A stretch of DNA of 64,000 nt from Candidatus Bathyarchaeia archaeon (GTDB lineage Archaea > Thermoproteota > Bathyarchaeia > Bathyarchaeales > DTEX01): the NCBI GenBank assembly GCA_038882715.1, contig JAVZNR010000008.1:38106-102105 (forward strand), read 5' to 3'. Of this stretch, positions 17,105 through 27,051 are shown piece after piece. The stretch's first letter is position 1. Every line of letters starts with the position of its first letter. A model generated the notes under the pieces. That model saw nothing but the letters and a program-made list of their open reading frames with translations, did not search any database and had not been told where the DNA came from. The translations under genes and the position numbers were made by a program.

Positions 17105-18736
17105 TTATATTTCGCCTCCTCTTTTAAGTTTTCTTTCGAGACATGCTTTAACAAAACCATAATATTCTGGACTTGGCTTCCCAGGCCTACTCTTAAATTC
17201 GCCGTGGAACTGTGACGCGAAAAAGAAGAATTTATCCGGCAGTTCTAGAATCTCCATCCTCTTGCCATCTGGGCTCTTTCCGGAGAAGACGAGTCCATGC
17301 TTTTCTAAAATCTCTACGTATTTCGGGTTGACTTCGTATCTATGCCTATGTCTCTCGTATATTTCCGTTGCGCCATAAAGCTTATGGGCTAATGTACCCT
17401 CCTTAACTATTATTTTATGTGCCCCTAGGCGCATGGTAGCTCCTTTATAAGTTGTCTGATACTGTTCAGGCATTAAATCTATTACTGGATGGGGAGTATC
17501 CTCATCTATTTCAGTACTGTTTGCGTTCTTTAATCCGCATATGTTTCTCGCGAATTCGACAACAGCCAATTGAAAGCCGTAACAGATGCCTAGAAATGGA
17601 ATATTGTTCTCTCTCGCATACTTGATCGCCATCATTTTACCAGCTGTCCCTCTAGGGCCAAACCCGTATGGAACAAATATGCCATCGTACTCCTTAAGTT
17701 CATTGATCCTCTCCGGGTTCTTCTCAAACTTCTCCGCTTCTATAAAATCTATCGTAACCTTGGTGCCGCAGGCCGCACCAGCATGCTTAAATGCCTCATT
17801 CATACTAACATAGCTATCAATTAGCCCTGTGTATTTGCCAACAAGAGCTATTTTTACGCTGTATTTAGCGTTCTCTAAGGCGTTAACAAAGTTTCTCCAT
17901 CTCTCTATCTCACTTATATTGATCTGCTTTGGCGCAAGACCGAGCCGCTTACATATGTAGTCGCCCATCCCCTGTTCATCCAAAATTAATGGAACCTTAT
18001 AGATGGTTGATACATTATAAGAGCAGAACACCGCTTCTTTAGGTATTGTTCCAAACAACGCTATTTTCTCAAGAGCTTCATTGGTGATCATTTTTGCACA
18101 TCTAGAAACTATTATGTCGGGCTGTATACCTATTCTGCGCAGCTCGTTTACGCTGTGTTGAAGGGGCTTAGTTTTCATCTCGGATGTCACGTCGAGTATG
18201 GGGACCAGAGCAACATGTATGTAAAGAGTATTCTCATAGCCTTCCTCAAGGCGCATCTGCCTCATAGCCTCTAAGAAAGGTAGCCCTTCTATGTCGCCAA
18301 CGGTTCCACCGCACTCTGTAAGAACGACATCTGCTCCAGACTTTTTTGCGACCGCACGTATCCTATGCTTAATCTCATCGGTTATATGCGGTATTATTTG
18401 GACGCATTTTCCGAGAAAGTCCCCCCTCCTCTCCTTCTCAATGACCGCCTGATACACTTGCCCTGTTGTAATATTATTTTCTTTCGACAAATTGATGTCA
18501 AGGAACCTTTCATACCAACCTAAGTCGAGGTCTGTCTCTCCTCCATCATCGGTAACAAAAATTTCGCCGTGAATGTACGGGTTCATGGTTCCGGCGTCAA
18601 CATTTACGTACGGGTCTATTTTAATTACTGTAACTGAGAAACCTCTAAACTGAAGCATTTTTCCTACAGATGATGTGACTATTCCCTTACCTACCGAGCT
18701 TAATACTCCGCCAGTAACGAAAATATATTTAACCAT
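17105..18736 (-). CDS. pyrG: CTP synthase
   Basis: 543 residues: an N-terminal synthetase domain ([14 protein letters not shown]-loop at about 7-20, CGGTVGDIE near 142) and a C-terminal class I glutamine amidotransferase. The nucleophile is in GICYGFQLA (near 391) and the His-Glu pair in SQFHGEF, where HGE replaces the usual HPE but keeps both catalytic residues. The oxyanion region reads [12 protein letters not shown] instead of the usual PGGFGxRGxEGK, a slight deviation. Makes CTP from UTP, ATP and glutamine. First gene of a series with Sec61-beta, DUF2070 and alba. Confidence 0.95.
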   Translation of the reverse strand: MVKYIFVTGGVLSSVGKGIVTSSVGKMLQFRGFSVTVIKIDPYVNVDAGTMNPYIHGEIFVTDDGGETDLDLGWYERFLDINLSKENNITTGQVYQAVIEKERRGDFLGKCVQIIPHITDEIKHRIRAVAKKSGADVVLTECGGTVGDIEGLPFLEAMRQMRLEEGYENTLYIHVALVPILDVTSEMKTKPLQHSVNELRRIGIQPDIIVSRCAKMITNEALEKIALFGTIPKEAVFCSYNVSTIYKVPLILDEQGMGDYICKRLGLAPKQINISEIERWRNFVNALENAKYSVKIALVGKYTGLIDSYVSMNEAFKHAGAACGTKVTIDFIEAEKFEKNPERINELKEYDGIFVPYGFGPRGTAGKMMAIKYARENNIPFLGICYGFQLAVVEFARNICGLKNANSTEIDEDTPHPVIDLMPEQYQTTYKGATMRLGAHKIIVKEGTLAHKLYGATEIYERHRHRYEVNPKYVEILEKHGLVFSGKSPDGKRMEILELPDKFFFFASQFHGEFKSRPGKPSPEYYGFVKACLERKLKRGGEI

Positions 18737-18883
18737 CGCCTAAACCTCTTCCCAATTATATAGAGATAAGTCCAGAACATGCTTAAAATGGTTAACGTCT
18801 GCTTTTATGTTAAGCGAAAGATTTTTTTCCAACATTTTCCCTCTATACCTAAAGGGTTCGCATGTTTAAAGGAGGAGCTATAA

Positions 18884-19912
18884 ATGAGAGTTGGGGTTCT
18901 AACGGGCGGTGGAGATGCACCGGGACTTAATGCCGCTATCAGAGCAATAGTGAAGAAATGTGAGAAATATGGCTTCGAAGTTTTAGGTATTAGACGCGGG
19001 TGGGCAGGCATGCTTGAGGGCGACGCGATACCGCTGAAATATGATAATATTAAGGATATCATTGGGTTTGGCGGCACAATAATTAAGACTTCGAGGACAA
19101 ATCCTCTAAAGTATCCTGACGGGATAAAAAGGATAGCTGAAAACTTTAAAAAACTCGGCTTGGATGCATTAATAGCGATCGGCGGAGATGATACTTTAAG
19201 TGTCGCTAAAGCTATTAGTGACGCTGGATTAAACGTTGTCGGTATTCCTAAAACCATTGATTACGATGTGCCGGAAACCGAGCACACTATAGGCTTTGAC
19301 ACAGCCATTAATGAAGCCATGCATCAGATAGAGAACATTAAGGCTACGGCCGACGCTCATGAAAGAGTATTCATTGTTGAAATTATGGGTAGACATGCCG
19401 GATGGATTGCGCTATACTCTGGATTAGCTGCAGGGGCTGATCTCATATTGATACCGGAAGAACCGTTCAGCGTATCCGACGTAGTAAACTTTGTGAAGAA
19501 GAAGATGGAAAGTGGCCAAAAATCTCTAGTGATGGTTGTTGCTGAAGGCGCTTTAATCAAAGATTACAGAGGCCCAATAACTAAAGATGTTAAAGTCGAC
19601 CAGTTTGGGCACGTTTATCTTGGAGGAATAGGGGAGTTTTTGGCAAAGGAGATTGAAAAAGCGTTAGGCATTGAAACAAGACATGTTGTTCCAGCTCACA
19701 CGATTAGGGGAGGATCGCCGACGGCGCTTGACCGCATAGTATCTACAAGATACGGTCTAGCAGCGGTAGATTTAGTCAAGGAAGGAAAATTTGGTTTAAT
19801 GGTCGCGCTCAAATCCGGAAAGATAACCACAGTCCCACTTTCAGAAGCGACCGGAAGAACCAAACAAGTAGACTTAGAACTATATAATGAGGCTAAAGTT
19901 TTCTTCGAATGA
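18884..19912 (+). CDS. 6-phosphofructokinase, PfkA family, residues of the pyrophosphate-dependent type
   Basis: 342 residues of PfkA fold with GGDAPGLNAAIR at the N-terminus, MGRHAGW near residue 165 and GGSPTALDR near 280. The phosphate donor site reads GGDDT and the catalytic loop IPKTIDYD. In this family Asp at the GGDD position and Lys in PKTID go with pyrophosphate use, whereas ATP enzymes have GGDGS and PGTID. I therefore predict PPi-dependent phosphorylation of fructose 6-phosphate, reversible in vivo. ATG at 18884 has an AAAGGAGG site. The downstream 47 bases are T-rich and could end transcription from both sides. Confidence 0.88.
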   Translation: MRVGVLTGGGDAPGLNAAIRAIVKKCEKYGFEVLGIRRGWAGMLEGDAIPLKYDNIKDIIGFGGTIIKTSRTNPLKYPDGIKRIAENFKKLGLDALIAIGGDDTLSVAKAISDAGLNVVGIPKTIDYDVPETEHTIGFDTAINEAMHQIENIKATADAHERVFIVEIMGRHAGWIALYSGLAAGADLILIPEEPFSVSDVVNFVKKKMESGQKSLVMVVAEGALIKDYRGPITKDVKVDQFGHVYLGGIGEFLAKEIEKALGIETRHVVPAHTIRGGSPTALDRIVSTRYGLAAVDLVKEGKFGLMVALKSGKITTVPLSEATGRTKQVDLELYNEAKVFFE

Positions 19913-19959
19913 AATAGAGGAAAATTAGCCTTAACATTTTTGTTTAAATATTTTAGTTT

Positions 19960-20934
19960 TTAGATTTCAACACCAGCCCCATGCTCCTTGAGAAAATTAT
20001 TTAGTTCTTCTCGGTAAGGTAGAGCGGTTATCGCACCATGTTTCGTAACTACGAAAGCTCCAACAGCATTAGCTATTTTAACACATTTCTCTAAGTCCCA
20101 TCCTTTAATTACGCCAAGAAGTAGGCCAGCGTTCCATCCGTCGCCAGCACCCGTAGTATCTACAGGTTTAACCTTGAAGGCTGGAGCATAAACTTTTCTT
20201 CCATCTTTGGTTTTCACAAAGGCCCCTCTCTCGCCAAGCTTTATGCCAACTATTTCAACACCGTATCTCAAAGCCTTATCTGCAGCCCTTTCCGGCTCAC
20301 TTGTCCCAAACGTGAACTCCGCCTCTTCCCGTGAAAACATCGCTATGTCGGAAAGCCTGAGCACTTTGCTATAGATAGCTTTTATCGTTTTTTCGGATCT
20401 CCATACGTCGAGCCTTAAAGTTGGATCGAATGAAACTTTAACTCCCCTCTTTTTAGCATACATGGCGGCGTCTAAAATGGCTTTTCTCGACGGATTGACT
20501 GAAAGAGCGAAACCGGAAACATGAAGAATCTTCGCAGAAGAGATGTAATCGTAGTCGATGTCCTCCGGCGATAGTGAATCAACCGAAGTTCTTTTAACCC
20601 AAGGGCTTCTGTAAAATATGAACATGCGTTCACCAGTTTCCGGATCATTAACAACAAAAGCAAGCGTTGTTCTAACATCTCTTTTAACTTTGACGCGGGA
20701 TATATCAACGCCGTTTCTTTCAAGTTCCTTTAAAAGAAAATACCCAAAAGGATCATCTCCGACAACCGTTATGGCTCCAACAGCTAGACCCAACCTCACC
20801 GCTCCAATCAATGTATTCATGGGCGCCCCACCAAAAAACTTTCTGAAGGTCGAAGCCTCAATATACGATACAGGCTCTGTAGCAATGAAATCGATCAAAA
20901 CTTCACCTATTCCAACAATGTCTAAATTTGGCAT
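19960..20934 (-). CDS. PfkB-family carbohydrate/nucleoside kinase
   Basis: A 324-residue ribokinase-fold kinase. The N-terminal GIGEVLIDF and FGGAPMNT motifs bind the sugar; the C-terminal DTTGAGDGWNAG (near 255) holds the catalytic aspartate and anion hole. The substrate may be fructose, 2-keto-3-deoxygluconate or a nucleoside; residues do not decide. It follows serS by 16 bases, likely in the same transcript, and is convergent with the phosphofructokinase gene. Confidence 0.87.
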   Translation of the reverse strand: MPNLDIVGIGEVLIDFIATEPVSYIEASTFRKFFGGAPMNTLIGAVRLGLAVGAITVVGDDPFGYFLLKELERNGVDISRVKVKRDVRTTLAFVVNDPETGERMFIFYRSPWVKRTSVDSLSPEDIDYDYISSAKILHVSGFALSVNPSRKAILDAAMYAKKRGVKVSFDPTLRLDVWRSEKTIKAIYSKVLRLSDIAMFSREEAEFTFGTSEPERAADKALRYGVEIVGIKLGERGAFVKTKDGRKVYAPAFKVKPVDTTGAGDGWNAGLLLGVIKGWDLEKCVKIANAVGAFVVTKHGAITALPYREELNNFLKEHGAGVEI

Positions 20935-20950
20935 GTTCTCAACCCTTCCA

Positions 20951-22234
20951 CTACTTTGCCTCCAGCTTCTCCATATTATTCATGTACGGTCTTAAAACTT
21001 CCGGGATAATGACAGACCCATCCTCTTGCTGATAATGCTCTAGTATCGCCATCATTGTTCGGCTTGTCGCTAAAGCGGTGCTATTAAGCGTATGCACGTA
21101 TCCTTTGGGTGGTCTTCCAGGCCCATCCCTGTATTTTATGTTTAATCTTCTCGCTTGATAATCAGTGCAGTTTGAGTTTGAGCCTATCTCCCTAAACTTT
21201 CCATCAACCATCCAAACTTCCGTATCGTACTTCTTCGCGGCAACCGTCCCTATATCGCCAGTGCAGACATTTACTACACGATAATGTAAACCGAGCATCT
21301 GATACATTTCTTCACAGTTCCGCTGCAGCTCTTCATGGATTTCCCAAGACTGCTCCGGGAGACAGAAGACGAATTGCTCAACCTTATTGAATTGATGCAT
21401 TCTAAAGAAGCCCTTAGTATATTTACCATGCGCCCCCACCTCCTTTCTAAAGTTTGTGCTCACGCCAACAAACTTTAGTGGCAGTTGACTTTTATCTAGA
21501 ACTTCGTCCATAAACATCGCCGCTATCGGATGCTCGCTTGTGGCGATCAAATAAAGGTCTTCGCCCTCAATCTTATACATAACTTTCTCAAAATCCTCTA
21601 GATCTACGCAGCCCTCGTAGGGTTTTCTACGGAGCATGAACGGCGGCTCAATTAATATGAAGCCGCGCTTTCTAAGGAAGTCTATGGCGAACCTCTGTAT
21701 TGCAAGATCAAGTAAAACGAGCTCCTCCTTAAAATAAAAGAAGCCTGAGCCGGCAACCTTATTAGCTCTCTCCTCATCAACTAAACCTAGATTTTTCGCT
21801 ATATCTATGTGGCTTTTAGGCGGAAAATCAAACCTTGGCGGTGAACCCCACCGTCTTACCTCGACATTATCATTTTCATCTTGACCGTATGGAACTGACT
21901 CGTGAAGTAAATTTGGCACCCGCATGAGCAAACTCCTTACTTTCACCCTATACTCCTCAACATGGTCTTCTAGAACCTTTATATCCGCCTGAACCTTTTC
22001 GGCCTCAAGAAGTAGCTGGTCAGCGCTCTCATTCATCTTCTTTCTCTGAGCAATTGCGACACTAAGCTCATTTCTCCTCCTCCTCAAATTATTTAGCTCA
22101 GTTTGCAACATCCTCCATTTCTTATCGATTTCCATGAGTTCGTCGAGAATCTTCAGTTTTTCAGGATCGTTTCTGCGCTTAATGTTTTCCTTAACAAAGT
22201 CCGGTTTCTCTCTTATCAGCCTGATGTCTATCAT
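20951..22234 (-). CDS. serS: Seryl-tRNA synthetase (common class II type)
   Basis: 427 residues: an N-terminal long coiled-coil arm (about 25-105) that grips the tRNA-Ser variable arm, then the class II core with motif 2 FRKEVGAHGKYTKGFFRMHQFNKVE (read in parts) and motif 3 NSTALATSRTMMAILEHYQ. It is the ordinary SerRS, not the rare methanogen type. The start ATG at 22234 gives MIDIRLIREKPD, typical for the family. Confidence 0.95.
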   Translation of the reverse strand: MIDIRLIREKPDFVKENIKRRNDPEKLKILDELMEIDKKWRMLQTELNNLRRRRNELSVAIAQRKKMNESADQLLLEAEKVQADIKVLEDHVEEYRVKVRSLLMRVPNLLHESVPYGQDENDNVEVRRWGSPPRFDFPPKSHIDIAKNLGLVDEERANKVAGSGFFYFKEELVLLDLAIQRFAIDFLRKRGFILIEPPFMLRRKPYEGCVDLEDFEKVMYKIEGEDLYLIATSEHPIAAMFMDEVLDKSQLPLKFVGVSTNFRKEVGAHGKYTKGFFRMHQFNKVEQFVFCLPEQSWEIHEELQRNCEEMYQMLGLHYRVVNVCTGDIGTVAAKKYDTEVWMVDGKFREIGSNSNCTDYQARRLNIKYRDGPGRPPKGYVHTLNSTALATSRTMMAILEHYQQEDGSVIIPEVLRPYMNNMEKLEAK

Positions 22235-22383
22235 AGCGGAAACCCTTTTTCAAAAAGAAAAGATTTAGACCAATATAAAAGCGTTCATTTAAAGTTTCAT
22301 AAAAATTTAAGGCTTAGGATTTTTCAGAAACCTTTAATATAAACCTATTTTATTATTTTCTGAATACGACGGTGGCATGAAAG

Positions 22384-23085
22384 GTGTCAAAGAGCACCCG
22401 TATTAAAGATAAGTGGCGTAGTAAAAAATGGTATACTGTAGTTGCTCCACCATATTTTGGGAGCGTTGAAATAGGCGCTATACCAGCAGATGAGCCGGAG
22501 AAAATTCTAGGAAGGGTTGTGGAAGCGACGCTATACGATATAACTGAGGATTTTGCCCATCAATATCTGAAGACTTACTTTCAAATCATTAATGTGGATG
22601 GTAAAAGAGCGCTGACTATATTTAAGGGACACGAGTATTCAAGAGATTATCTGAGGAGTCTCATCAGAAGGAAGACAACTAAGGTTGACGGAATATTTGA
22701 CGTGATTACTAAAGACGGCTATAAATTGAGGGTCGCGGCATGCGCCTTCACAACCACTAGGATAAAGACTTCTCAAGAGCGGGAGATACGCGCAATAATG
22801 AAGAAGATTATAGAAGAAAAGGCGCAGACATTATCTTTCGATCAGTTTGTGCAGGAGGCTGTCCTTGGTAAAATAGCCTCCGACATATATAACAATGCGA
22901 AAAAGGTGGCGCCTCTACGCCACGTAGGCATAAGAAAAACAAAGCTACTCTCAAGTCCGGGGGTCCAAATACCGATGGTTAAAGAGATATCTGAAGCTGA
23001 AGTTGAGGCGGATGCTGAGCTAAGCGAAGCTAAAGAAGCCGAAGAAGTTGAGGATGAGAAAGAGCCTTCTTATGATGAGGAGTAA
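22384..23085 (+). CDS. Small ribosomal subunit protein eS1 (S3Ae)
   Basis: 233 residues. KDKWRSKKWYTVVAPPYFG at the start and RRKTTKVDGIFDV near residue 100 are eS1 signatures. The last 35 residues are an acidic Glu/Ala tail. GTG at 22384 is used, with GGTGG at 22371-22375; a TATA box (TTTAATATAAA, 22333-22343) precedes it. First of a small plus-strand series with a nucleotidyltransferase and a DUF2095 gene. Confidence 0.95.
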   Translation: MSKSTRIKDKWRSKKWYTVVAPPYFGSVEIGAIPADEPEKILGRVVEATLYDITEDFAHQYLKTYFQIINVDGKRALTIFKGHEYSRDYLRSLIRRKTTKVDGIFDVITKDGYKLRVAACAFTTTRIKTSQEREIRAIMKKIIEEKAQTLSFDQFVQEAVLGKIASDIYNNAKKVAPLRHVGIRKTKLLSSPGVQIPMVKEISEAEVEADAELSEAKEAEEVEDEKEPSYDEE

Positions 23086-23135
23086 TTAAAACAGGCTTTT
23101 ATCCTCATTTAATATCTTGTCTTAATTAAAGTAGT

Positions 23136-23768
23136 ATGAGTAAAGAGAAAGACTTCTGGAGCTCCCTGTCGAGGAGGAGAGTCGCGCAAGAAGCTGCCTT
23201 CTTACTATATACTATGCAGGAAAAGGAGTTTAAGCAAGCTAAAGAGAGGGCTGCTAGCATACTCGGTTTAAGAGTTCTGCCGACAAACTTGGAGATCGCT
23301 GAAGAGTTGGATCGAATAGCTGATGAATATGAAGGAGAAGAAAGGAAAACTCGTTTAATACGGATGAGGGAAGAAGCCCTTAAAATAATGGAGTGCCTTC
23401 AAGACTTTCATCCAAAACTTATAGGCAGCGTTTGGAGGGGGACAGCAAACAGGAATAGTGACATAGATATAGTTCTTTTCGCGCCAGATGAAAGCTTAGT
23501 TATAAAGACGCTCGTTAGTGGAGGATTTAAGTTAACAAGGATCGAGATGACGCCCACTGCAAAAGATGGAAGCGGCGAAGCCACTCATATTTTTTTAGAT
23601 TTGCCATCAGGAGACAAAGCTGAAATAATAGTTAGGAGGCTAGAAGACATGTACGTTGAGGAGCGCTGTGAAATTTACGGTGATTTAAAGAAAGGCTTAA
23701 CGATCTCTCAGCTCAGAGAGGTTCTGGAAAAGGATCCTTTGAAAAAATTCATTCCAAAGAAGGCTTGA
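23136..23768 (+). CDS. Nucleotidyltransferase-domain protein
   Basis: 210 residues. A helical N-terminus (about 1-80) precedes a minimal nucleotidyltransferase domain with GSVWRGTANRNSDIDIVLF (near 90-108), the G-S and D-x-D metal-binding signature shared by CCA-adding enzymes and other polymerase-beta-like transferases. It is too short to be a CCA-adding enzyme, and no antitoxin partner is visible, so a toxin role is not supported. Conserved next to eS1 and DUF2095 here. Substrate unknown. Confidence 0.72.
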   Translation: MSKEKDFWSSLSRRRVAQEAAFLLYTMQEKEFKQAKERAASILGLRVLPTNLEIAEELDRIADEYEGEERKTRLIRMREEALKIMECLQDFHPKLIGSVWRGTANRNSDIDIVLFAPDESLVIKTLVSGGFKLTRIEMTPTAKDGSGEATHIFLDLPSGDKAEIIVRRLEDMYVEERCEIYGDLKKGLTISQLREVLEKDPLKKFIPKKA

Positions 23769-23854
23769 ATCACCTCAGCTTCTTCCTAAAATATTTAATA
23801 AAACCTTTTTAAGGCGTAGCTGCCATAAGATAGATTGGAGATGATTAAAAGACA

Positions 23855-24202
23855 ATGAATATTGACAAAGAACAGTTCAGAAAAATGTTCCCTAATCTCG
23901 CCAAAGAAATGGAGGGCGAGGAAGCTAAAATAACGATTTCATCCATAAGGCTGGATCCTCAGGAAGGAGAAAAGGCGGTCTCAAAGAGATTCGATGGTTA
24001 CATTCCAGATGTAATTGATTTTCTGAGGAGATGCGATAACGAGGAGCAAGCTGAAGAAATAATAGCGTACTTAGAGAGGAGAAAAGAAATAACTCATGAA
24101 TATGCATCATCTTTAAGGAAGCAGTTAAAAGAGAAGGGTGTTAGAAGCTTTGGCCCAAAGAAAGAGGAAGCCTATTACCTTAGGCAAGCTGGCTATAAGT
24201 AA
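23855..24202 (+). CDS. DUF2095 family protein
   Basis: A 115-residue, charged, mostly helical protein: KEQFRKMFPNLAKEM at the start, GYIPDVIDFLRRCDNEEQAEEII in the middle and KKEEAYYLRQAGY at the end, which are features of archaeal DUF2095. No known function. It has a normal ATG and lies 86 bases after the nucleotidyltransferase gene. Confidence 0.75.
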   Translation: MNIDKEQFRKMFPNLAKEMEGEEAKITISSIRLDPQEGEKAVSKRFDGYIPDVIDFLRRCDNEEQAEEIIAYLERRKEITHEYASSLRKQLKEKGVRSFGPKKEEAYYLRQAGYK

Positions 24203-24346
24203 GAAGCGTTTTAACCTAAGTTAAATTGAACTCGTTAACGCGTAATCTTCTTTTATACGTAACTTTTAAATTAAATGATCTATTACTTTGATTCAAAATA
24301 TTAAAACGGTGGACGAAAATCAAAAGATATGAGAGGTTAAAAGAAA

Positions 24347-26095
24347 TTGAGGAAAAGTGCGCTATTATTGTTCCTTCAGCTTTTACTCAGTTCTATAACC
24401 GTTTTTACAGTTAATTCCGTAAGCGCGGAGAACACCGTGATGCTGTTGCCGGAAGACCTATATGTGGGTATAGAGAGAAGGATAGCCCCTTTAAGCGGCG
24501 GATATATTATGATTAACGACACGTTTACATTTTCAATTTTTGGGGGAAACACCGAAAAACGCATGTTAACTAGCTATACTGTTGGCTTACCAAAAAACTA
24601 TAGCGGAAAATTGATTTACTATGAGGCTTACAGCGGCCGAGGCATCTTACCTATAACATCTTTCGAAGATGAAAGTTTTAAATGGCTGAATATATCGTTT
24701 TTAGAACCAGTAAGTTTAAGCGGCGATGATATCTATAATTTTACTGTAACGCTCGTTTTTTCTGATCTAGTTGAAAGAAAGAATGCAAACTTATTTTACG
24801 CTGTTTTCCCATTATATCCAAGTCTAATGCATGAGGCATCTTTTTGCAATGTTACATTAATTCTGCCATCTTTAGCTAAGCTTTCAGAGGATAATTATCC
24901 GAGTAATGTTTTCATAAATAAAACTAGCGACCTTCGAGTCCTCTGTAATATAACTAGCCCTCTACCGCCTTTCGCGAGTTCTTCCTCTTGGGTGGAGTTC
25001 TCAGACACAACCTTTAAGATACTAAAATTCTTGGAATTGAAGAGAGAATTGTCTATAGATTGTTGGGGAAATATTTTTGCAACGGATTTTTACGAATTAG
25101 AGACGATTAACGTATACTCTATAGATGTTGTCTTACCTTCCGGGGCAACTGATATATCTGCTTATGATGCATATGGTAGATATCCTAAAGGCAATATGGA
25201 TATCGTGGATGCAAGCCATGGTACAGCCGTTAAAATATATTTGAGCGAAAAACTGGAGAAGAGCGAGAGGATTAAGATAGCAATATCGTACGTGCTGCCT
25301 TCTAAAAAATATGTTATCAGAAATGGATGGCAGGTCTATACACTAAATATAAATCTCACGAAGCCGGACGCATGGATCATATACAAAGTTATCACCAGCA
25401 TTACACTACCTGAAGGCGCAAGTTTAGTGCGAGAGAACAACGCTATTGAACTGAATATTGAGACGATAAATCCATTCCAAGAAAAGATAGTCTTTAAGCG
25501 ACATAACGTTATAAAATTTGAGAGATTAAATCTAAACGTTAAATATCAGTACGTGATTTTCTGGGCAGCATTAAGACCTACGCTATTCGCAGCAATCATA
25601 ATCGGCTCAATCATCGCGATCCTTCTATCTGCTAAATTAGCTGGAAAAGTTAGCGTCCCTTCACCAGCACCTGTCTCTGCCGAGATTCTAGAAAGATTTA
25701 TAGAGGTCTGCGAGGAAAAGGTTCGCGTTTCCTCTGAGATAGAGGTTCTAGAGCAGCAGTCCATTAAAGGAAAAATCTCTAGAAAACAATATAGGCTCGC
25801 TAGGAGGGCTCTTGAAGAACGACTTTCATCTATCCAGGAGAGATTCCTTGATTTAAAAGCAAAAGTGGAGGCTGCTGGAGGACGCTATGCTAGCATGATT
25901 AGAAAACTGGAGGCTGTTGACGCTGAGCTCGAAAATTTAAAGAAGAGCATATCTGACGTTGAAACTAGATATAGACGTGGAGAGATATCCGCTGAAACAC
26001 GCCGCAATCTCCTTAATGAATATGAGAGTAGAAAAGAAAAGGCGGAAAGCGAAAGGGAAGAGATTCTCTTAAGGCTTAAGGAAGAATTTTTGTAG
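24347..26095 (+). CDS. Secreted-domain membrane protein with C-terminal coiled coil
   Basis: 582 residues that I do not recognise as a named family. A signal peptide (about 1-27, ending near VSAEN) leads to an extracellular beta-rich region (30-400) with many N-x-S/T sequons, then one membrane helix (about 407-428), then a cytoplasmic coiled coil (about 445-582) rich in E, K and R with heptad-like patterns (two antiparallel stretches). The topology is outside sensor or cell-surface domain, single anchor, inside coiled coil. TTG start after GAGAGGT. The 144 bases upstream hold no gene. Confidence 0.65.
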   Translation: MRKSALLLFLQLLLSSITVFTVNSVSAENTVMLLPEDLYVGIERRIAPLSGGYIMINDTFTFSIFGGNTEKRMLTSYTVGLPKNYSGKLIYYEAYSGRGILPITSFEDESFKWLNISFLEPVSLSGDDIYNFTVTLVFSDLVERKNANLFYAVFPLYPSLMHEASFCNVTLILPSLAKLSEDNYPSNVFINKTSDLRVLCNITSPLPPFASSSSWVEFSDTTFKILKFLELKRELSIDCWGNIFATDFYELETINVYSIDVVLPSGATDISAYDAYGRYPKGNMDIVDASHGTAVKIYLSEKLEKSERIKIAISYVLPSKKYVIRNGWQVYTLNINLTKPDAWIIYKVITSITLPEGASLVRENNAIELNIETINPFQEKIVFKRHNVIKFERLNLNVKYQYVIFWAALRPTLFAAIIIGSIIAILLSAKLAGKVSVPSPAPVSAEILERFIEVCEEKVRVSSEIEVLEQQSIKGKISRKQYRLARRALEERLSSIQERFLDLKAKVEAAGGRYASMIRKLEAVDAELENLKKSISDVETRYRRGEISAETRRNLLNEYESRKEKAESEREEILLRLKEEFL

Positions 26096-26201
26096 CCGAG
26101 TAAAATCTTCATTTTTCAATTCAAGAATATTTTTATTCGATTAGATTCGGATTCAGAAGCCGTCACAACCAATATTATTTATTGAATTTTAGCCCTAGTT
26201 T

Positions 26202-26369
26202 ATGGTGGCGCGAGCAGTCCGACAACCATTACGGAAGATTTTTAACAGGCTGAGGCTCTCAGATTATGAGACGAGGGTCTATGAGCTTTTGTTAAGTGAA
26301 GGGCCTTTCCACCGCCATGAGGATAAGTGTATTATCGAATGTTCCGAGGACAAAAGGGCTATAACTTAA
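26202..26369 (+). CDS. Possible 55-residue TrmB-like N-terminal fragment
   Basis: A small ATG frame whose first 35 residues (FNRLRLSDYETRVYELLLSEGPF) look like the start of TrmB-family regulators, which open with LGLSxYExxVYxxLL. The rest of the winged helix is missing and other frames downstream do not continue it. No ribosome site is visible. It could be a remnant, a tiny protein, or chance. It overlaps the convergent gene by four bases. Confidence 0.3.
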   Translation: MVARAVRQPLRKIFNRLRLSDYETRVYELLLSEGPFHRHEDKCIIECSEDKRAIT

Positions 26370-26701
26370 TACAGGTCGGCTATTTTGTGCAGAACCTCAA
26401 AGCAGCGCATCTCAGCTGTACTATAAAACTTTACGTAGTATAGGGCAGTGGTCACCTCCATGTCTTTAAAGTTTGTCTCGTTCCATCCACCATATTTAAG
26501 AGCTATAGAGCTATACTGATGGCTTGAGATTTTGAGATAGGCGGAGATAAAAACGAATTTCGATAATTTAGCATAAGCGTGGGATAACTCTTGATAGGAA
26601 TGACTTATCTTTTGAACCTCTACTAAAACTAGCACGTTAATGGCTAGCGAGATTATGAGACTTAAAATGACCCCTAAAGTTAAAAGCTCAAGACGATTCA
26701 T
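26366..26701 (-). CDS. Small membrane-anchored protein, unknown
   Basis: 111 residues with one N-terminal membrane helix (about 7-29, LGVILSLIISLAINVLVLVEV) followed by a helical, probably coiled, region (30-60) and a short tail. No family recognised. Upstream 26702-26842 carries only the ferredoxin promoter region and no gene. Confidence 0.5.
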   Translation of the reverse strand: MNRLELLTLGVILSLIISLAINVLVLVEVQKISHSYQELSHAYAKLSKFVFISAYLKISSHQYSSIALKYGGWNETNFKDMEVTTALYYVKFYSTAEMRCFEVLHKIADLY

Positions 26702-26851
26702 CCCCGTATCCCTAACATTTAATTTATTTGTCTTCCTATTTAGCGGGATCTATAGATCAATGGAATATGCGATACTTTTTACTTGGTTTGGGGATAAATT
26801 TTTATTTCACCTTAAACTATCTTTTGGGAAAACGTTTAGGAAGTGTCCTCA

Positions 26852-27034
26852 ATGGTTAAAATAGATATAGATGTTGAGAAGTGCACTGGTTGCGGTAATT
26901 GCGTTGATGTCTGCCCTGCAGGAGTCTATGAGCTGAGGGAAGGGAAATCTGTTGCGGTGAATGTTGATGCTTGTCTCCTTTGTAGAGCTTGCGAAACGCA
27001 ATGCCCAAACAACGCTATAACGATTACTGAGTAG
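26852..27034 (+). CDS. Ferredoxin, 2x[4Fe-4S]
   Basis: 60 residues with two complete cluster motifs, C11/C14/C17-C21P and C41/C44/C47-C51P. It is a low-potential cytoplasmic electron carrier. ATG at 26852 is preferred to the in-frame GTG at 26843; an AGGA site lies about ten bases before it. It stands alone, convergent with the deacetylase-like gene. Confidence 0.92.
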   Translation: MVKIDIDVEKCTGCGNCVDVCPAGVYELREGKSVAVNVDACLLCRACETQCPNNAITITE

Positions 27035-27051
27035 TAGGCAACGCCGATAAA

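Noticed and set aside
23136..23768. Nucleotidyltransferase as a MNT/HEPN toxin-antitoxin
   Set aside because: No HEPN partner lies next to it and it is placed among housekeeping genes.
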